Shown here: positions 51,961-60,710 of the stretch, one piece after another | Position numbering within the stretch: the first letter of the stretch is position 1 | Layout of the letters: each line of letters opens with the position of its first letter | Assembly (NCBI RefSeq): GCF_014202425.1 | Contig: NZ_JACHGT010000013.1 | Span: forward strand, 124,001-188,000 | From: Phytomonospora endophytica | Lineage (GTDB): Bacteria > Actinomycetota > Actinomycetes > Mycobacteriales > Micromonosporaceae | Reading direction: 5' to 3' | Length of the DNA: 64,000 nt | The notes under the pieces: generated by a model | What the model saw: only the letters and a program-made list of their open reading frames with translations | Database searches by the model: none | Told to the model about the DNA's origin: nothing | Translations under genes and position numbers: made by a program

Positions 51961-52716
51961 ATGACCGGTCCCGGAGAGCTGTTCGAGGACTACGTGCGGT
52001 TCATCTACCAGATGCTGCTCGAGGCGCAGGGCAAGAACATCGTGGTGACTCGTCGGGCTCCGGTTACCGACAACCGTGGTAACACCTACAACATTGACGT
52101 GTTCTACGAGTTCATCGTTGCCGGCGTGCAGCATCGGGTCGCGATCGAATGCAAAGACACCCAACGCCCCGTCGAGCGCGACGACGTCATCGCCTTCGCG
52201 GGCAAGCTTCTCGACATGCCAAGCACGATCGGCGTGTTCATCTCCAGGAACGGCTTCCAGCAAGGCGCTCGCAAGTACCTAGAAGATCACGGGATCCTGT
52301 ATTACAGCGACACGGACCTGCCGAGCTTCGCCGACAGCCTGGCAGCAAAGGTTAAGGCCGTAGCGCTGCCGGGCAAGGACGCCGTCGGCCAGCCATTCTG
52401 GGGACTGATGGAGATCGCCGACGGTGCCATCACCGGCAGCTGGTGGCTCATGCCCGACGGCAGCGGCGCCATGCCGCTGTTCTTCTCGCGGCCCCACGCC
52501 GAGCAGTTCTGGCAGCATGCTCTTAGCTCGGCTGGAAACGTGTGCATCCGAGGGATCGAGCAGTCAACGCTGTGGCTTCTCATCACGTGTGCCCGAGACG
52601 AGGAGCGCGCCTTCATGACCGTTCGGCCCTTCGAGCAAAACGGCAAGCTTCTCTTCAGAGCCGAGCAATGGACCGCCGCTGAACTTGGAGAAGAGTTCGT
52701 CCACGAGCGATCCTGA
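51961..52716 (+). CDS. Mrr-type restriction endonuclease
   Basis: A 251-residue protein. The PD-(D/E)xK nuclease fold is visible at about residues 40-70: NTYNIDVFYEF (Asp), HRVAIECKDTQRPVE (E-x-K). Typical Mrr_cat helix at the start (LFEDYVRFIYQMLLEAQGKN). The C-terminal half (about residues 130-250) has a separate alpha/beta domain that may recognise modified DNA. A TAGAAT -10-like box lies 6 bases before the ATG, so the mRNA may be leaderless. Likely cleaves foreign modified DNA. Confidence 0.75.
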   Translation: MTGPGELFEDYVRFIYQMLLEAQGKNIVVTRRAPVTDNRGNTYNIDVFYEFIVAGVQHRVAIECKDTQRPVERDDVIAFAGKLLDMPSTIGVFISRNGFQQGARKYLEDHGILYYSDTDLPSFADSLAAKVKAVALPGKDAVGQPFWGLMEIADGAITGSWWLMPDGSGAMPLFFSRPHAEQFWQHALSSAGNVCIRGIEQSTLWLLITCARDEERAFMTVRPFEQNGKLLFRAEQWTAAELGEEFVHERS

Positions 52717-52859
52717 CAAGAATGCGAAGACCACCGCCTCCTCAGTGTCGCGCTGCCTCGGATAGCAGCCCGTCCACGGTTCGATGCCAGGCCGCCAGTT
52801 CGCGCCTGCCGTACTCAGTGAGTTCTCGAGAACGTTGCCGCGAGGCGACATTGTGCGCC

Positions 52860-53135
52860 ACGAGCGACTGGGTCGGCGCCTACGACGCCACCAGCGGCGA
52901 AGGGCTCTGGCAACTCTCCGACGAAGCCGGGACGCGCATCGCCCCCGACGTGACCGGTGCCTGGCACGGAGCTGTATACGCCTGGACCGCCAACGGCGCC
53001 CTCGTCCTCGCCGCTCGTGCCGGAGCCGACCGCGAGGTTGCGTCTGGAGTCGCACCGTACCTCGTCAACGAGCACATCGGCATCGCCGATGCCCCGGGTG
53101 GTAACGGGCTTGCCGCGTTCCGGGCCACAGGATGA
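52860..53135 (+). pseudogene. C-terminal remnant of a PQQ-type beta-propeller protein
   Basis: About 90 residues, SDWVGAYDATSGEGLWQLSD, VTGAWHGAVYAWTANGALVL, GVAPYLVNEHIGIAD, match the last blades of actinomycete PQQ-binding-like propeller lipoproteins (YDA.TG..LW..., VAPYLVNEY.G). The upstream part of the frame (from 52722) is Pro/Arg/Cys-rich and unlike the family, so only the tail survives. No promoter. Confidence 0.6.
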
Positions 53136-53163
53136 CCGTCCCAAGGCCAGGGGCTCATGGCTG

Positions 53164-53910
53164 TCACCCGTCGGTGAGTTCGGCTGCGATGCAGGCCAGT
53201 TGGGTGACGTCCAGCCCAGAGCGTGCGGTGAACACACCGTCAAGGTGGCCTTCGCCGCCGGCGAGAGCCGTGAAGGTTCCCGGTCGGCATGCCCCTCCGT
53301 ACATGAACCTGATCGCGCCGCGCCTAGCCTGACGTAGTGGTGCGAGGCGCCGCAGAATGGTCTGCACATGATCGTGGTTAGCCGCATCGGCTGCGCCTGC
53401 TGCCCACACTGGCGTGTAGGCGATGACCACCGGTGCGGTGTCGGGTACGGCCGCGAGGATCCGTGCGGCCTGGGCCTCGACGTGGTCTGCGGCCATGGTG
53501 AGGTCTCCATACCCGGTCTCGCCGACGCAGATCACGGGCACCATGGCGTTTGCCGCGATCGATGCGGCCTTCGAAGCAGTTGAGGCGTCGTCCTCGCCGA
53601 ATGCTTTGCGGCGCTCGCTGTGGCCCGCGATGACGAAGGTGCATCCGAGTTCGGCGAGCATGCTCGTTCCCACTTCACCTGTGCAGGGGCCTCGGCCTGT
53701 CCAGGTGTTCTGCGCCGCCCAAGCGATCCCGGTCCCGCCGAGAAGAGCGCGGGCATCGGGAAGGACGGGAGGTGGCACCGCGACGAACAATCCTGCCGCG
53801 GCCAGTAGATCGGAGCGTTCGGCGAGCTGCTCCAGCCAACGCCGCGAGTCGGCGAGACTCAGGTACGTCTTCGTGTTGACCCCGACAAGCCGAGTCGGCA
53901 GAGAGTCCAA
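53164..53910 (-). CDS. Triosephosphate isomerase homologue lacking the catalytic Glu
   Basis: A 248-residue TIM-barrel protein. N12 and K14 (GVNTKTY) correspond to the catalytic Asn-Lys, and AGHSERR at about residue 95 holds the catalytic His. The loop-6 motif, normally YEPVWAIG with the catalytic Glu, reads AYTPVWAAG at about residue 165, so the general base is Thr (ACG codon). The C-terminal phosphate loop is altered too (FMYGGACRPG). It is unlikely to be a normal TIM; it may act on another sugar phosphate or be non-catalytic. TTG start after AAGGAGG. Confidence 0.8.
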   Translation of the reverse strand: MDSLPTRLVGVNTKTYLSLADSRRWLEQLAERSDLLAAAGLFVAVPPPVLPDARALLGGTGIAWAAQNTWTGRGPCTGEVGTSMLAELGCTFVIAGHSERRKAFGEDDASTASKAASIAANAMVPVICVGETGYGDLTMAADHVEAQAARILAAVPDTAPVVIAYTPVWAAGAADAANHDHVQTILRRLAPLRQARRGAIRFMYGGACRPGTFTALAGGEGHLDGVFTARSGLDVTQLACIAAELTDG

Positions 53911-54005
53911 GCGGTTCGCCCTCCTTGTGACGCACTGCGGCATCCACATTGGAGCACAGAGTGGGCGCTCCGTCAGACTGCCACGAACCAGCAGGCCAAG
54001 CAGAG

Positions 54006-54039
54006 GCCCTCGGCGGCGGGGCAGACGACCGCCGAGGGC
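54006..54039. terminator. Hairpin upstream of the TIM-like gene
   Basis: Perfect arms GCCCTCGGCGG and CCGCCGAGGGC with a 12-base loop, between two minus-strand genes. Terminator for the gene ending at 54169 or leader hairpin of the TIM-like gene. Confidence 0.5.
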
Positions 54040-54168
54040 GCCACGAATCCTTGCACAGCCATGGAGCGGGCGGAGTGGTCAAACAGGGAACTGTGTCTGG
54101 CCAAACCGCTGGATCAGCCGGTCGGATCAATGGCGGCCAGGGCGGAGTCAAGGCGCGCGAGGATCTGA

Positions 54169-54852
54169 TCAACCGTGGAGGTACTCGAGCATGTCGGATC
54201 CCGGCGCAGCTCGGTTTCGCCACGGATACCTCGTGGTGGGATACGTCTGGGGGTCCCGTTGCAGTGCTGCGTACCGTGCTGCCAGAGCGGCAAGGAGCAT
54301 GGGCTTGAGGCTTGGGTCGTCGTCGGGGGCGACCGCCAGCGCGCAGAGAAGGACTTCAACGGCGATCTCCGCGTCGTCCCATCCCTGCACGGGTGAATAG
54401 ACGATGTCGGACCGCCAGATCAGTTCCGGCCAGCCTTCGGCTGTCTTCAGCACTCCTTTACTGCCGGCTGGCGCCCTGACAGGTTTCGCCTGCTTGACCA
54501 GGTCTTCCGGGCGGCCCGCATAGCGGGGGAGGTCCACGATCTCAACTTCGGCGTCTTCCGGAAGCCAGACCAGGCCGCGATGGCCGTGTAGGAGACCTCT
54601 TATCTGCACGAGAGCAAACGGGTTCTCGTCCTCCTCGCATCGGGTCCACACAGTAACGACATCACCGGCCACCAGCGGCTCATCATCGATCTGATCGATG
54701 GAACCGTTGCTGGCGACCCTCACACGAGAGAACGTCGGGACTGAGGCGAGCAGCGTGACTCGTACGTTAGTGGCGCGGCTTGAGGCCGACTGTCGACTTC
54801 TCAGGCCGTATTTCGCGCACGTTCGTTCGCCGAGTCGGTCCTGAGGGGTCAT
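54169..54852 (-). CDS. Hypothetical protein
   Basis: A 227-residue frame, coded from an ATG (MTPQDRLGERT) with no clear ribosome-binding site; a later start near VRVTLLASVP is possible. An SH3-like segment (EPLVAGDVVTVWTRCEEDEN, LVWLPEDAEVEIVDLP) is followed by a short helical C-terminus (LKPMLLAALAARYAALQRDP). No recognised family. The region is flanked by remnants and may be a recent insert. Confidence 0.45.
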   Translation of the reverse strand: MTPQDRLGERTCAKYGLRSRQSASSRATNVRVTLLASVPTFSRVRVASNGSIDQIDDEPLVAGDVVTVWTRCEEDENPFALVQIRGLLHGHRGLVWLPEDAEVEIVDLPRYAGRPEDLVKQAKPVRAPAGSKGVLKTAEGWPELIWRSDIVYSPVQGWDDAEIAVEVLLCALAVAPDDDPSLKPMLLAALAARYAALQRDPQTYPTTRYPWRNRAAPGSDMLEYLHG

Positions 54853-54939
54853 TGAGGTTGCCTGGCTGCTGCGAGCCCCAATGGTGCATGGAATCGAAGC
54901 CGAAGTCATGCAAGGGCAGCGGCCGCCACGCTGGTCTCC

Positions 54940-55460
54940 GGCAGGATGCGTTGAGCGACGGCCAAACCGCCACCGATGCTGCGCGCGGTGCCCGGAGGAT
55001 GATTACGTCGAGCTTGCTGGTCCTGGTGGTCCTTGTGGAGCCCGGCAAAACGATCGAGGGTGGCGTTGCGCAGTGAGTCGCTGCCCGGTGCGGGTGATGT
55101 TCGTGGCCATGGCGGATGCCATCCGTTCCGGCAAGCTCCGCGAGACGGGGCTGGAGAACGCACCGTCGTTGCCCGAACCCGCACGCGAACGCCTTGGGCG
55201 TGCCGCACTGGGCCGGGGGCGCGAGCCGTACTCACTCAGGCAGTAGGAGCACAGGCTGCCAGACAGAGCCGGACTGTCCAACTGGCCAGCTGTCCGGCAG
55301 CATCGGTGACTGGATGCGGTGTCCCGATAGGTCCAGCTTGCCGGCGGCCAGCCCGCCGCACACGCCCACGCAGGCGCCCCATCTGGGGCGGCAGAAGGGG
55401 AGGACCGGGACGCTCGTGTGTATCTGACGCCAAACAGTTGGACCTTTGTGATTCCTGGTG
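54940..55460 (-). repeat. Decayed second copy of the DUF932 5' end and leader
   Basis: This stretch repeats 51450-51950 with substitutions and small indels. Matching blocks include CGAGGGTGGCGTTGCGCAGT (coding start region), CGGGTGATG.TCGTGG.CATGGC (start codon) and CTTGCCGGCGGCCAGCCCGC in the leader. The coding part is frameshifted after about 15 codons and no DUF932 body follows, so the gene is dead. Several leader hairpins are preserved better than the coding part. It marks an ancestral duplication or replacement. Confidence 0.75.
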
Positions 55461-55558
55461 CCCTGGTGCGAATTACCAGCCGGGGCCGCTGGACGTTCTT
55501 GCACTGACCGCTTAGCAGTGGCTGTGTCCCACCTAGCGGCCTCCCAGATATCGGGCGC

Positions 55559-57679
55559 CTAGGCTTTAGATTGAAACGAGTTGGTAGCCACACTGGTCGT
55601 ATTGGACAGCTGCAAAAGCTCTTCAATCCGTTCTTGCGGCACTCCCGTGTCAGACCAGATGGAAGCAAAGAAGTCGCGTAGCACGAGGTGAGGAAAGGCG
55701 TAGGACTCGCCGACCTTACGGAGCAGCAGGCATTCGCAAGCGTGGTCGAGCCATGGGCGCAGTGGCTTGAAGAGTACACGCTTCTTGGCAAGTATCGACC
55801 TGATGATCGATTGTTCGACCGAAGCAAGCTCTCCAAATGCAACGAAAATGTACCACGCACTTAGTAGGCTCACAACGACAGCAAACGTTGTTGCTTTTTC
55901 GTTGGCGTAAGTGCCATATCCGCTCCATTGGATCCCAAGATAGACTATAATGTAGGCAACCAGGAATGTGAGAGTTGCGCCCACGTGTACGAATATGAGA
56001 CCTCTGAAGCGCACGGCGACTGCTTGTGGGCCAGGAATCTCGCGCTTTCTTGCGGGAACGCGATCGGGTTCGGCTACATGCCAGGTCATTAGGCAAATTC
56101 CGCAAGTGATCCAGACGCTCGCAAATGATGCAACCCCGAAGGCTATCCCGCTGGTGGTGCTCCAGCCGAACAAGAAGCCTGCCATCGTACCGAGTGGCAG
56201 TCCAACGATGATTGATGCTGGCTGTTCGATGGCGATCGCCGCAAGGCTCAGTCCGAGTTCCTTGAGAGGGTTGGGCTCGACAGTGGCATGGTCTCCGATA
56301 ATTCGACGTCCAGCGCTGAACGTTAGCCAACCCGAATCAATCTGGTTCTCGTTTGGGATTGCCATGCAGATACAGGCAATGATGACTGCAATGGCGGCAA
56401 GGATTCCGTCGTATGCCCACATCCAGGCCAACAGGGCAACTGGGGAGGCAATGAGCGCGCAAGCTACCCTGGCCCTGATCGTCGAGTGGTAGGGATAGAC
56501 CCAGTCTGTATCAAAGGAGTCAAAATCAAAAACCGTCTGCTTTGATGCGGTTGTCGCTCGCGCAATGTAGGAGAGCTGAGTTACCAGTCGAGAGCGTTGA
56601 TCCGGCGTGCGGCCCCGCTGTTCGAGCATGACCTGTACGTATCTTGTAACCAGTCGCGCAAGAGCATTAGGCGCTTCCACGTCGGCGGTCGATCTATCCT
56701 GGTACGCAAGCATGAGAATACTCAATAGGAGCGGCGTACGTACGAGCCGTTTCAACTCCAGGTCTTGCTGTAGGGTCTCCAGTGCGTGCTGGCGCCCATG
56801 CCTTCTCAGATAACTTTCCACTTGCGCCATTGTTAGGGGCTGGATCTCGACGGATCCATAGGTGCGAAGCTTCGTCTCGAGCTGCTCATAATCCTTGCTT
56901 CGGCAGCATATGGCGATACCTGCTTCGCCATGTCGAATTCTAAATGTGTTGATCGCTTCGATGCATTTTTCGCGGTTGTGCTGCGCAAGTTCGTCGAGCC
57001 CGTCTAGGAGGAGGATAGCCTCCCCTGAGGCGAGAGAATCGGATATAAAGTCGCTACTGACTTGATATCGTACGGATGCCTCATGTGCGATCCATTGCTC
57101 TAGCTTACTGAATTTAGGAAGCCACGCCGAAAGGTTGAGTAGAATCGGAAAGCGCTCATCGGCACTGTCTTCAGCGCGTTTGATTAGTCCCTGGAGGAGT
57201 TCGAGCAGCATTGTCGTCTTTCCTGCACCGGGCCCGCCCAATACGATGATTTGTTCCGCGAGTTGGCGTGAGAAGAGATCTGTGATCGCTTCCTGCCCGG
57301 CGCGGAGAACCTCGCCCCGGTTGGTTGAAACTCTTACTCCCCATGGATGTGGCTCGTCCAATGAAACCTTCAGAGAGAGTCGGATTCTGGCCTCTTGGTA
57401 GAGAGAAGCATTGAGTACCTCCTCGATCCATATTTGTCGCAGGCGAAGGAGTAAGGCCGCTCTTTCTCGGACTCTACTCTTTGCTACGCTCCGGCTGCTT
57501 TGTGATCGGATGCTCACCCACACGAGGATCATAGAGACGCCTGCCAGGCAGGCGGTGAAGATCCACCGGTATCGGAGGACGTCTGAAGGAAGGTCGCTGG
57601 TGGCAAGGTTAGTGAGCACCCCCACCAGCACTGTGCAGAAGACCGATACTATTGCGGCGATTCGGGAACTGCGTAGCAT
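55559..57679 (-). CDS. Membrane NACHT NTPase (STAND family)
   Basis: A 706-residue protein. Two N-terminal TM helices (about residues 8-27 and 40-56) and a coiled linker lead to the NACHT NTPase: Walker A LGGPGAGKTTM at about 149, Walker B LLLDGLDEL at about 223, then the CCRSKDY and LTMAQVESYL motifs. Residues about 390-600 hold about six TM helices, and the tail has YAFPHLVLRDFFAS, the NACHT-associated end motif. Codon use is clearly less GC-rich than that of all neighbours, a sign of separate transfer. Such NACHT proteins are candidate phage-defence sensors with a membrane effector. Confidence 0.75.
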   Translation of the reverse strand: MLRSSRIAAIVSVFCTVLVGVLTNLATSDLPSDVLRYRWIFTACLAGVSMILVWVSIRSQSSRSVAKSRVRERAALLLRLRQIWIEEVLNASLYQEARIRLSLKVSLDEPHPWGVRVSTNRGEVLRAGQEAITDLFSRQLAEQIIVLGGPGAGKTTMLLELLQGLIKRAEDSADERFPILLNLSAWLPKFSKLEQWIAHEASVRYQVSSDFISDSLASGEAILLLDGLDELAQHNREKCIEAINTFRIRHGEAGIAICCRSKDYEQLETKLRTYGSVEIQPLTMAQVESYLRRHGRQHALETLQQDLELKRLVRTPLLLSILMLAYQDRSTADVEAPNALARLVTRYVQVMLEQRGRTPDQRSRLVTQLSYIARATTASKQTVFDFDSFDTDWVYPYHSTIRARVACALIASPVALLAWMWAYDGILAAIAVIIACICMAIPNENQIDSGWLTFSAGRRIIGDHATVEPNPLKELGLSLAAIAIEQPASIIVGLPLGTMAGFLFGWSTTSGIAFGVASFASVWITCGICLMTWHVAEPDRVPARKREIPGPQAVAVRFRGLIFVHVGATLTFLVAYIIVYLGIQWSGYGTYANEKATTFAVVVSLLSAWYIFVAFGELASVEQSIIRSILAKKRVLFKPLRPWLDHACECLLLRKVGESYAFPHLVLRDFFASIWSDTGVPQERIEELLQLSNTTSVATNSFQSKA

Positions 57680-57799
57680 GCCGCTATTAATACAGGACGC
57701 TCACAAGTCTCGGCGCACGTTGCGGGGCGGCACTCTTCGAGCGCGACCCGTTTCGAAGGCGTTGACCGCTGGCTGGCTGATGGCAGGTTTCAGTGCAAA

Positions 57800-57836
57800 G
57801 CCTCCGGCGCTCGTTCGGGGCGCGACCGCCGGAGGC
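57800..57836. terminator. Terminator of the repressor gene
   Basis: Perfect arms GCCTCCGGCG and CGCCGGAGGC with a 17-base loop, about 57 bases after the minus-strand repressor stop and before the NACHT gene. Confidence 0.6.
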
Positions 57837-57892
57837 CCGGCAAGGATCATGACATGCCTGTGGTCTGTGCGGGACGTAGCGACGGGCAATGC

Positions 57893-58540
57893 TCAGTCGT
57901 CTGGAGTCACCGATTTGCGAACCGTATCAAGCTTTGTCAGGAGTTGATCGGTGTCGGTTCCGGCGGCGATTTCTGCGCGAAGTTGGTCAACGAGGTTACG
58001 CACCTGTGCTTGGGCGCCGGCGAGCGCGTTGGCGGTCTCGGTCTGGAACTGTGCGGCGAGCTCGGCGGCCCGCTGCTGGAGGAACAGTTGTCCGTACTCC
58101 GTCGGCAGCAAGGTGGAGTCCGGCAGGGGGGCGCGCTGGATTGTTGCAGCGTGGTAGGCGCGGCTGTCGCCGAACGGGAGTGCGTGAAGGCCGCGGATCC
58201 AGCGCTGCAATGTGATCGGGTCATCTACGGTCACGGTTTCTGTGACAGTCAGGGACTCAGTGCCGTCCTCGGTCAAGCCGAGGAGGTGTACGGGGGCGAC
58301 ATCTAGCGCCAGGGCCACGACGTAGACCTGGCGGACCGTGGGGTCGCGGCGGGCGTACTCCAGCGACACGATCACGTTGTAGGTGATGTCAGTCGCGCCG
58401 AGGTCTTCGCAGCGCGCGGCGAGATCTTCCATGGTCATCGCCCGGGACTTGCGCGCTTCGCGGATGCGCCGCGCGACCACCTGACGAACGGGGAGAGCTT
58501 CCCGCTCAGGAGCATCTGAAGCCTGGGAGCGACTTGTCAT
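57893..58540 (-). CDS. XRE-family repressor of the integration module
   Basis: A 215-residue protein. HTH at about residues 25-85 (ARRIREARKSRAMTMEDLAA, TYNVIVSLEYARRDPTVRQV) and a C-terminal part with coiled helices (QQRAAELAAQFQTETANALA). It is divergent from two excisionase-like genes and the integrase follows them, the normal place for an element's repressor. The 115-base divergent spacer has ACAAG-type operator sites. Confidence 0.75.
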   Translation of the reverse strand: MTSRSQASDAPEREALPVRQVVARRIREARKSRAMTMEDLAARCEDLGATDITYNVIVSLEYARRDPTVRQVYVVALALDVAPVHLLGLTEDGTESLTVTETVTVDDPITLQRWIRGLHALPFGDSRAYHAATIQRAPLPDSTLLPTEYGQLFLQQRAAELAAQFQTETANALAGAQAQVRNLVDQLRAEIAAGTDTDQLLTKLDTVRKSVTPDD

Positions 58541-58655
58541 TGAAACAAGTTAGCACGGACTGTTGACAAAGTGGCAGGTCGCGAGCAATTCTCGTACTCC
58601 GACAGGGCGAATCGACAAGTCGGCTTGTTGTGAAACCAAGAAGGAGGCGAGTTAA
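58541..58655. promoter_or_regulatory. Divergent promoter with ACAAG operator sites
   Basis: ACAAG TCGG CTTGT at 58615-58628 is an inverted repeat near the excisionase ribosome-binding site, and another ACAAGTT occurs beside the repressor start. TTGACA at 58563-58568 is a possible -35. The half-site arrangement fits repression of both directions by the XRE protein. Confidence 0.5.
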
Positions 58656-58916
58656 GTGACATGTAAACCCAACCCGAGTGGCCGAGAGACCTGGACCGTC
58701 GAGCAGGCCGCCGAGTTCCTGCGCATGACCCCCGAGTCCCTGCTGTTCCTCGGTGAGATCGGTGCCGGCCCACCTCACACCGGCGTCGGCTGGTACATCG
58801 CCTACGACCCCGACCAGGTTCGCGAATGGCTGTGGAACGCCGGCAAACCGATCTCCCTGCCTCTCCGTGCCAAGCACGGGTGGAACCCCTCGAAGACAAG
58901 GAAGACCAATGAGTAG
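58656..58916 (+). CDS. Excisionase-like small HTH protein
   Basis: An 86-residue protein with a MerR/Xis-type helix-turn-helix (TWTVEQAAEFLRMTPESLLF) and a wing-like YIAYDPDQVREWLW. GTG start after AAGGAGGCGAGTTAA. It overlaps the next small gene by 8 bases. By position and fold it should direct integrase to excision. Confidence 0.7.
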   Translation: MTCKPNPSGRETWTVEQAAEFLRMTPESLLFLGEIGAGPPHTGVGWYIAYDPDQVREWLWNAGKPISLPLRAKHGWNPSKTRKTNE

Positions 58917-59130
58917 AGGCTGCCCGAAGCGACACTGGACGATCGAGGAAGTCCGAGCTCTCGGTGCCAGTACCGACCTGGAGACGGCTGGCGCGGTACT
59001 GGGGATAGGGCGGGCGCTGTCGTACCGGCTCGCGAAGAACGACGAGTTCCCGGTGCGGCTCCTGCGTCCCGGCCCGTCGCGGATCAGAGTTCCCGTGCTG
59101 GAGCTCCTGAAGGTTCTCGGAGACGGGTAG
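58909..59130 (+). CDS. Second excisionase-like HTH protein
   Basis: A 73-residue protein with a MerR-like HTH (GASTDLETAGAVLGIGRALS then YRLAKNDEF) and the usual RIRVPVLELL end. ATG after AAGGAAGACC, within the end of the first excisionase-like gene. It overlaps the convergent integrase by 47 bases. Two consecutive small HTH genes may be an excisionase and a helper. Confidence 0.65.
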   Translation: MSRGCPKRHWTIEEVRALGASTDLETAGAVLGIGRALSYRLAKNDEFPVRLLRPGPSRIRVPVLELLKVLGDG

Positions 59131-60553
59131 GGGCGAACGGCCCCCGGCGGAGTAGATCTCGCCGGGGGTCGTTTGCTGTGCGGTCGGCTAACCCGACCTT
59201 CTTCTTCGTCTTCTTCTTGACCTTGGTCGAGCGCTGGCGGATGTTTTGGAACGCGTCGAGCGCGCCGTCGTCTTGCTCGTCGAAGGTGCCGAGGTACTTC
59301 TCTGTGGTGGTGATGTTGGCGTGACCGAGTCGCTTCTTGACGACTTGCAGGTCGGCGCCGCCCGCGAGGAGCCAGGAGGCGTGTGCGCGTCGAAGGTCGT
59401 GCATGGTGATGTCGCGGTTGAGCCCGGAGTCGGCGAGGGCTTTGCGGATGATCTGGTCGCGGAACCAGCGGTGTGGCACATGCCCGTCGGTGTCGCAGAC
59501 GCGTGGCGCTCGCGGCTCGTCCTTGCCGGCCGCACGTCTGTTGGCCCGGTAGACGGCGACGGCGTGCCTACAGTGGTCACAGCGACAGGGGGCGTTGCCG
59601 TAGGCGCTGATGGTGCCGTGCTGATACTGACGGCCCTTTGTATTCGGCTCGGTGAGCCCGAGATCCTGACCCTGCGGGGGAGCGGCGGGTGGGGTGGACT
59701 TCGCCTTCGGGACGTACTCGAACAGCAGGTCGTCGGGGGCGATGTTCTCGTCCTTGATGAACCGCTGGACCCGCTTGCACAGCCTCTTGCTGACCTTGAA
59801 GCTGCGGAACTCCTTGTCCTTCGGGTAGTGCTTGACCAAGAACCTCTTGCCCTCGGGGTGGAACTTCTTGGGGATCTCGACAACGACCCGGCTGATTGTG
59901 ACGGTGCAGGCCTCGAAGTTGAAGTCCTTCGGACGGAGTTCGGCGATCTCCCCCCACCGGCATCCCGTCTCAAGGTCGACCTCGGTGAGGAGCTGCCACT
60001 TGAGCTCGGGGATCTCCGCGTGGAACTGGTCGAACTGGCTTGGCGAGACGATGTTGAGGACCTTGGTGGGCACCGGGTCGGTCTTGACGGCGCTGCATGG
60101 GTTGATCTCGAGGTACTCGTCGATCACGGCGGTCGACAGGATCGAGCTGAGGATCGAGAGGTTGTACTCCCGGGTCACGGCCGTCATGCCAGCCTGCTTG
60201 CGGGCGGTCAGCCACTCGCGGATCACCGACGGCTGGATCTCGACGAGCTTCATCTTCCCGAAGTAGGGCAGCAGGTTCGCGTTGATCGAGTAGGTGTAGC
60301 CAGAGCGAGTCGTGGCCTCCATGGTGTGGTGGGGCAGCCAGCGCTCGACGTAGTCCTCGAAGTGGGTCCTTCTGCGGGCGAGGCTCGAACCGCGACCGCG
60401 GCGAAGCTTCGCCTCCTCGTCCTGCCAGGCGGTGTCGGCCTCCTTCTTCGTGGCGAACGTGCCAGCGGATCGCAGCTTCTCCTGGAGGTCGAGGAAGTAG
60501 GCCGTGTAGCGGGGCCTGCCGTCCTTGCCGTAGCGCTTTCTGCTGTACCCCAC
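59084..60553 (-). CDS. int: Tyrosine integrase with an inserted Cys-cluster domain
   Basis: A 489-residue tyrosine recombinase. Arm-binding N-terminus (YGKDGRPRYTAYFLDLQEK), core-binding domain, catalytic Arg in ETGCRWGEIAELRPKD, and the C-terminal HxxR box with Tyr: MHDLRRAHASWLL, VKKRLGHANITTTEKYLG. Between the two catalytic boxes is an insert of about 80 residues with YGNAPCRCDHCRHAVAVYRA, a possible zinc cluster. I place the start at GTG 60553 because GGAGG is 6 bases upstream; the longer ATG at 60598 has no site and would overlap arm-type repeats. Confidence 0.88.
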   Translation of the reverse strand: MGYSRKRYGKDGRPRYTAYFLDLQEKLRSAGTFATKKEADTAWQDEEAKLRRGRGSSLARRRTHFEDYVERWLPHHTMEATTRSGYTYSINANLLPYFGKMKLVEIQPSVIREWLTARKQAGMTAVTREYNLSILSSILSTAVIDEYLEINPCSAVKTDPVPTKVLNIVSPSQFDQFHAEIPELKWQLLTEVDLETGCRWGEIAELRPKDFNFEACTVTISRVVVEIPKKFHPEGKRFLVKHYPKDKEFRSFKVSKRLCKRVQRFIKDENIAPDDLLFEYVPKAKSTPPAAPPQGQDLGLTEPNTKGRQYQHGTISAYGNAPCRCDHCRHAVAVYRANRRAAGKDEPRAPRVCDTDGHVPHRWFRDQIIRKALADSGLNRDITMHDLRRAHASWLLAGGADLQVVKKRLGHANITTTEKYLGTFDEQDDGALDAFQNIRQRSTKVKKKTKKKVGLADRTANDPRRDLLRRGPFAPTRLREPSGAPAREL

Positions 60554-60700
60554 CACTTTCCTCCAAGATTGTTTGACCGTGATTTGACCGTGGATCATGC
60601 GTTCAGCGCGTAGATTCCTGAGTATTGATGATCATCAAACTAGGCCGCCTAGCTGCAAGAATAGTCGATAGCTACGAAGAGATGCAAGGCTGTTTGACGA
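60554..60700. promoter_or_regulatory. Integrase arm-site region of attR/attP
   Basis: TTTGACCGTG occurs twice within about 25 bases (60570-60593), and a third, diverged copy TTTGACGATCACGGTCC lies at 60692-60708 beside the core. These repeats between integrase and core site are the expected arm-type binding sites. Confidence 0.5.
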
Positions 60701-60710
60701 TCACGGTCCA

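Noticed and set aside
59246-60613. Plus-strand open frame opposite the integrase
   Set aside because: Antisense shadow of a gene with clear catalytic motifs.
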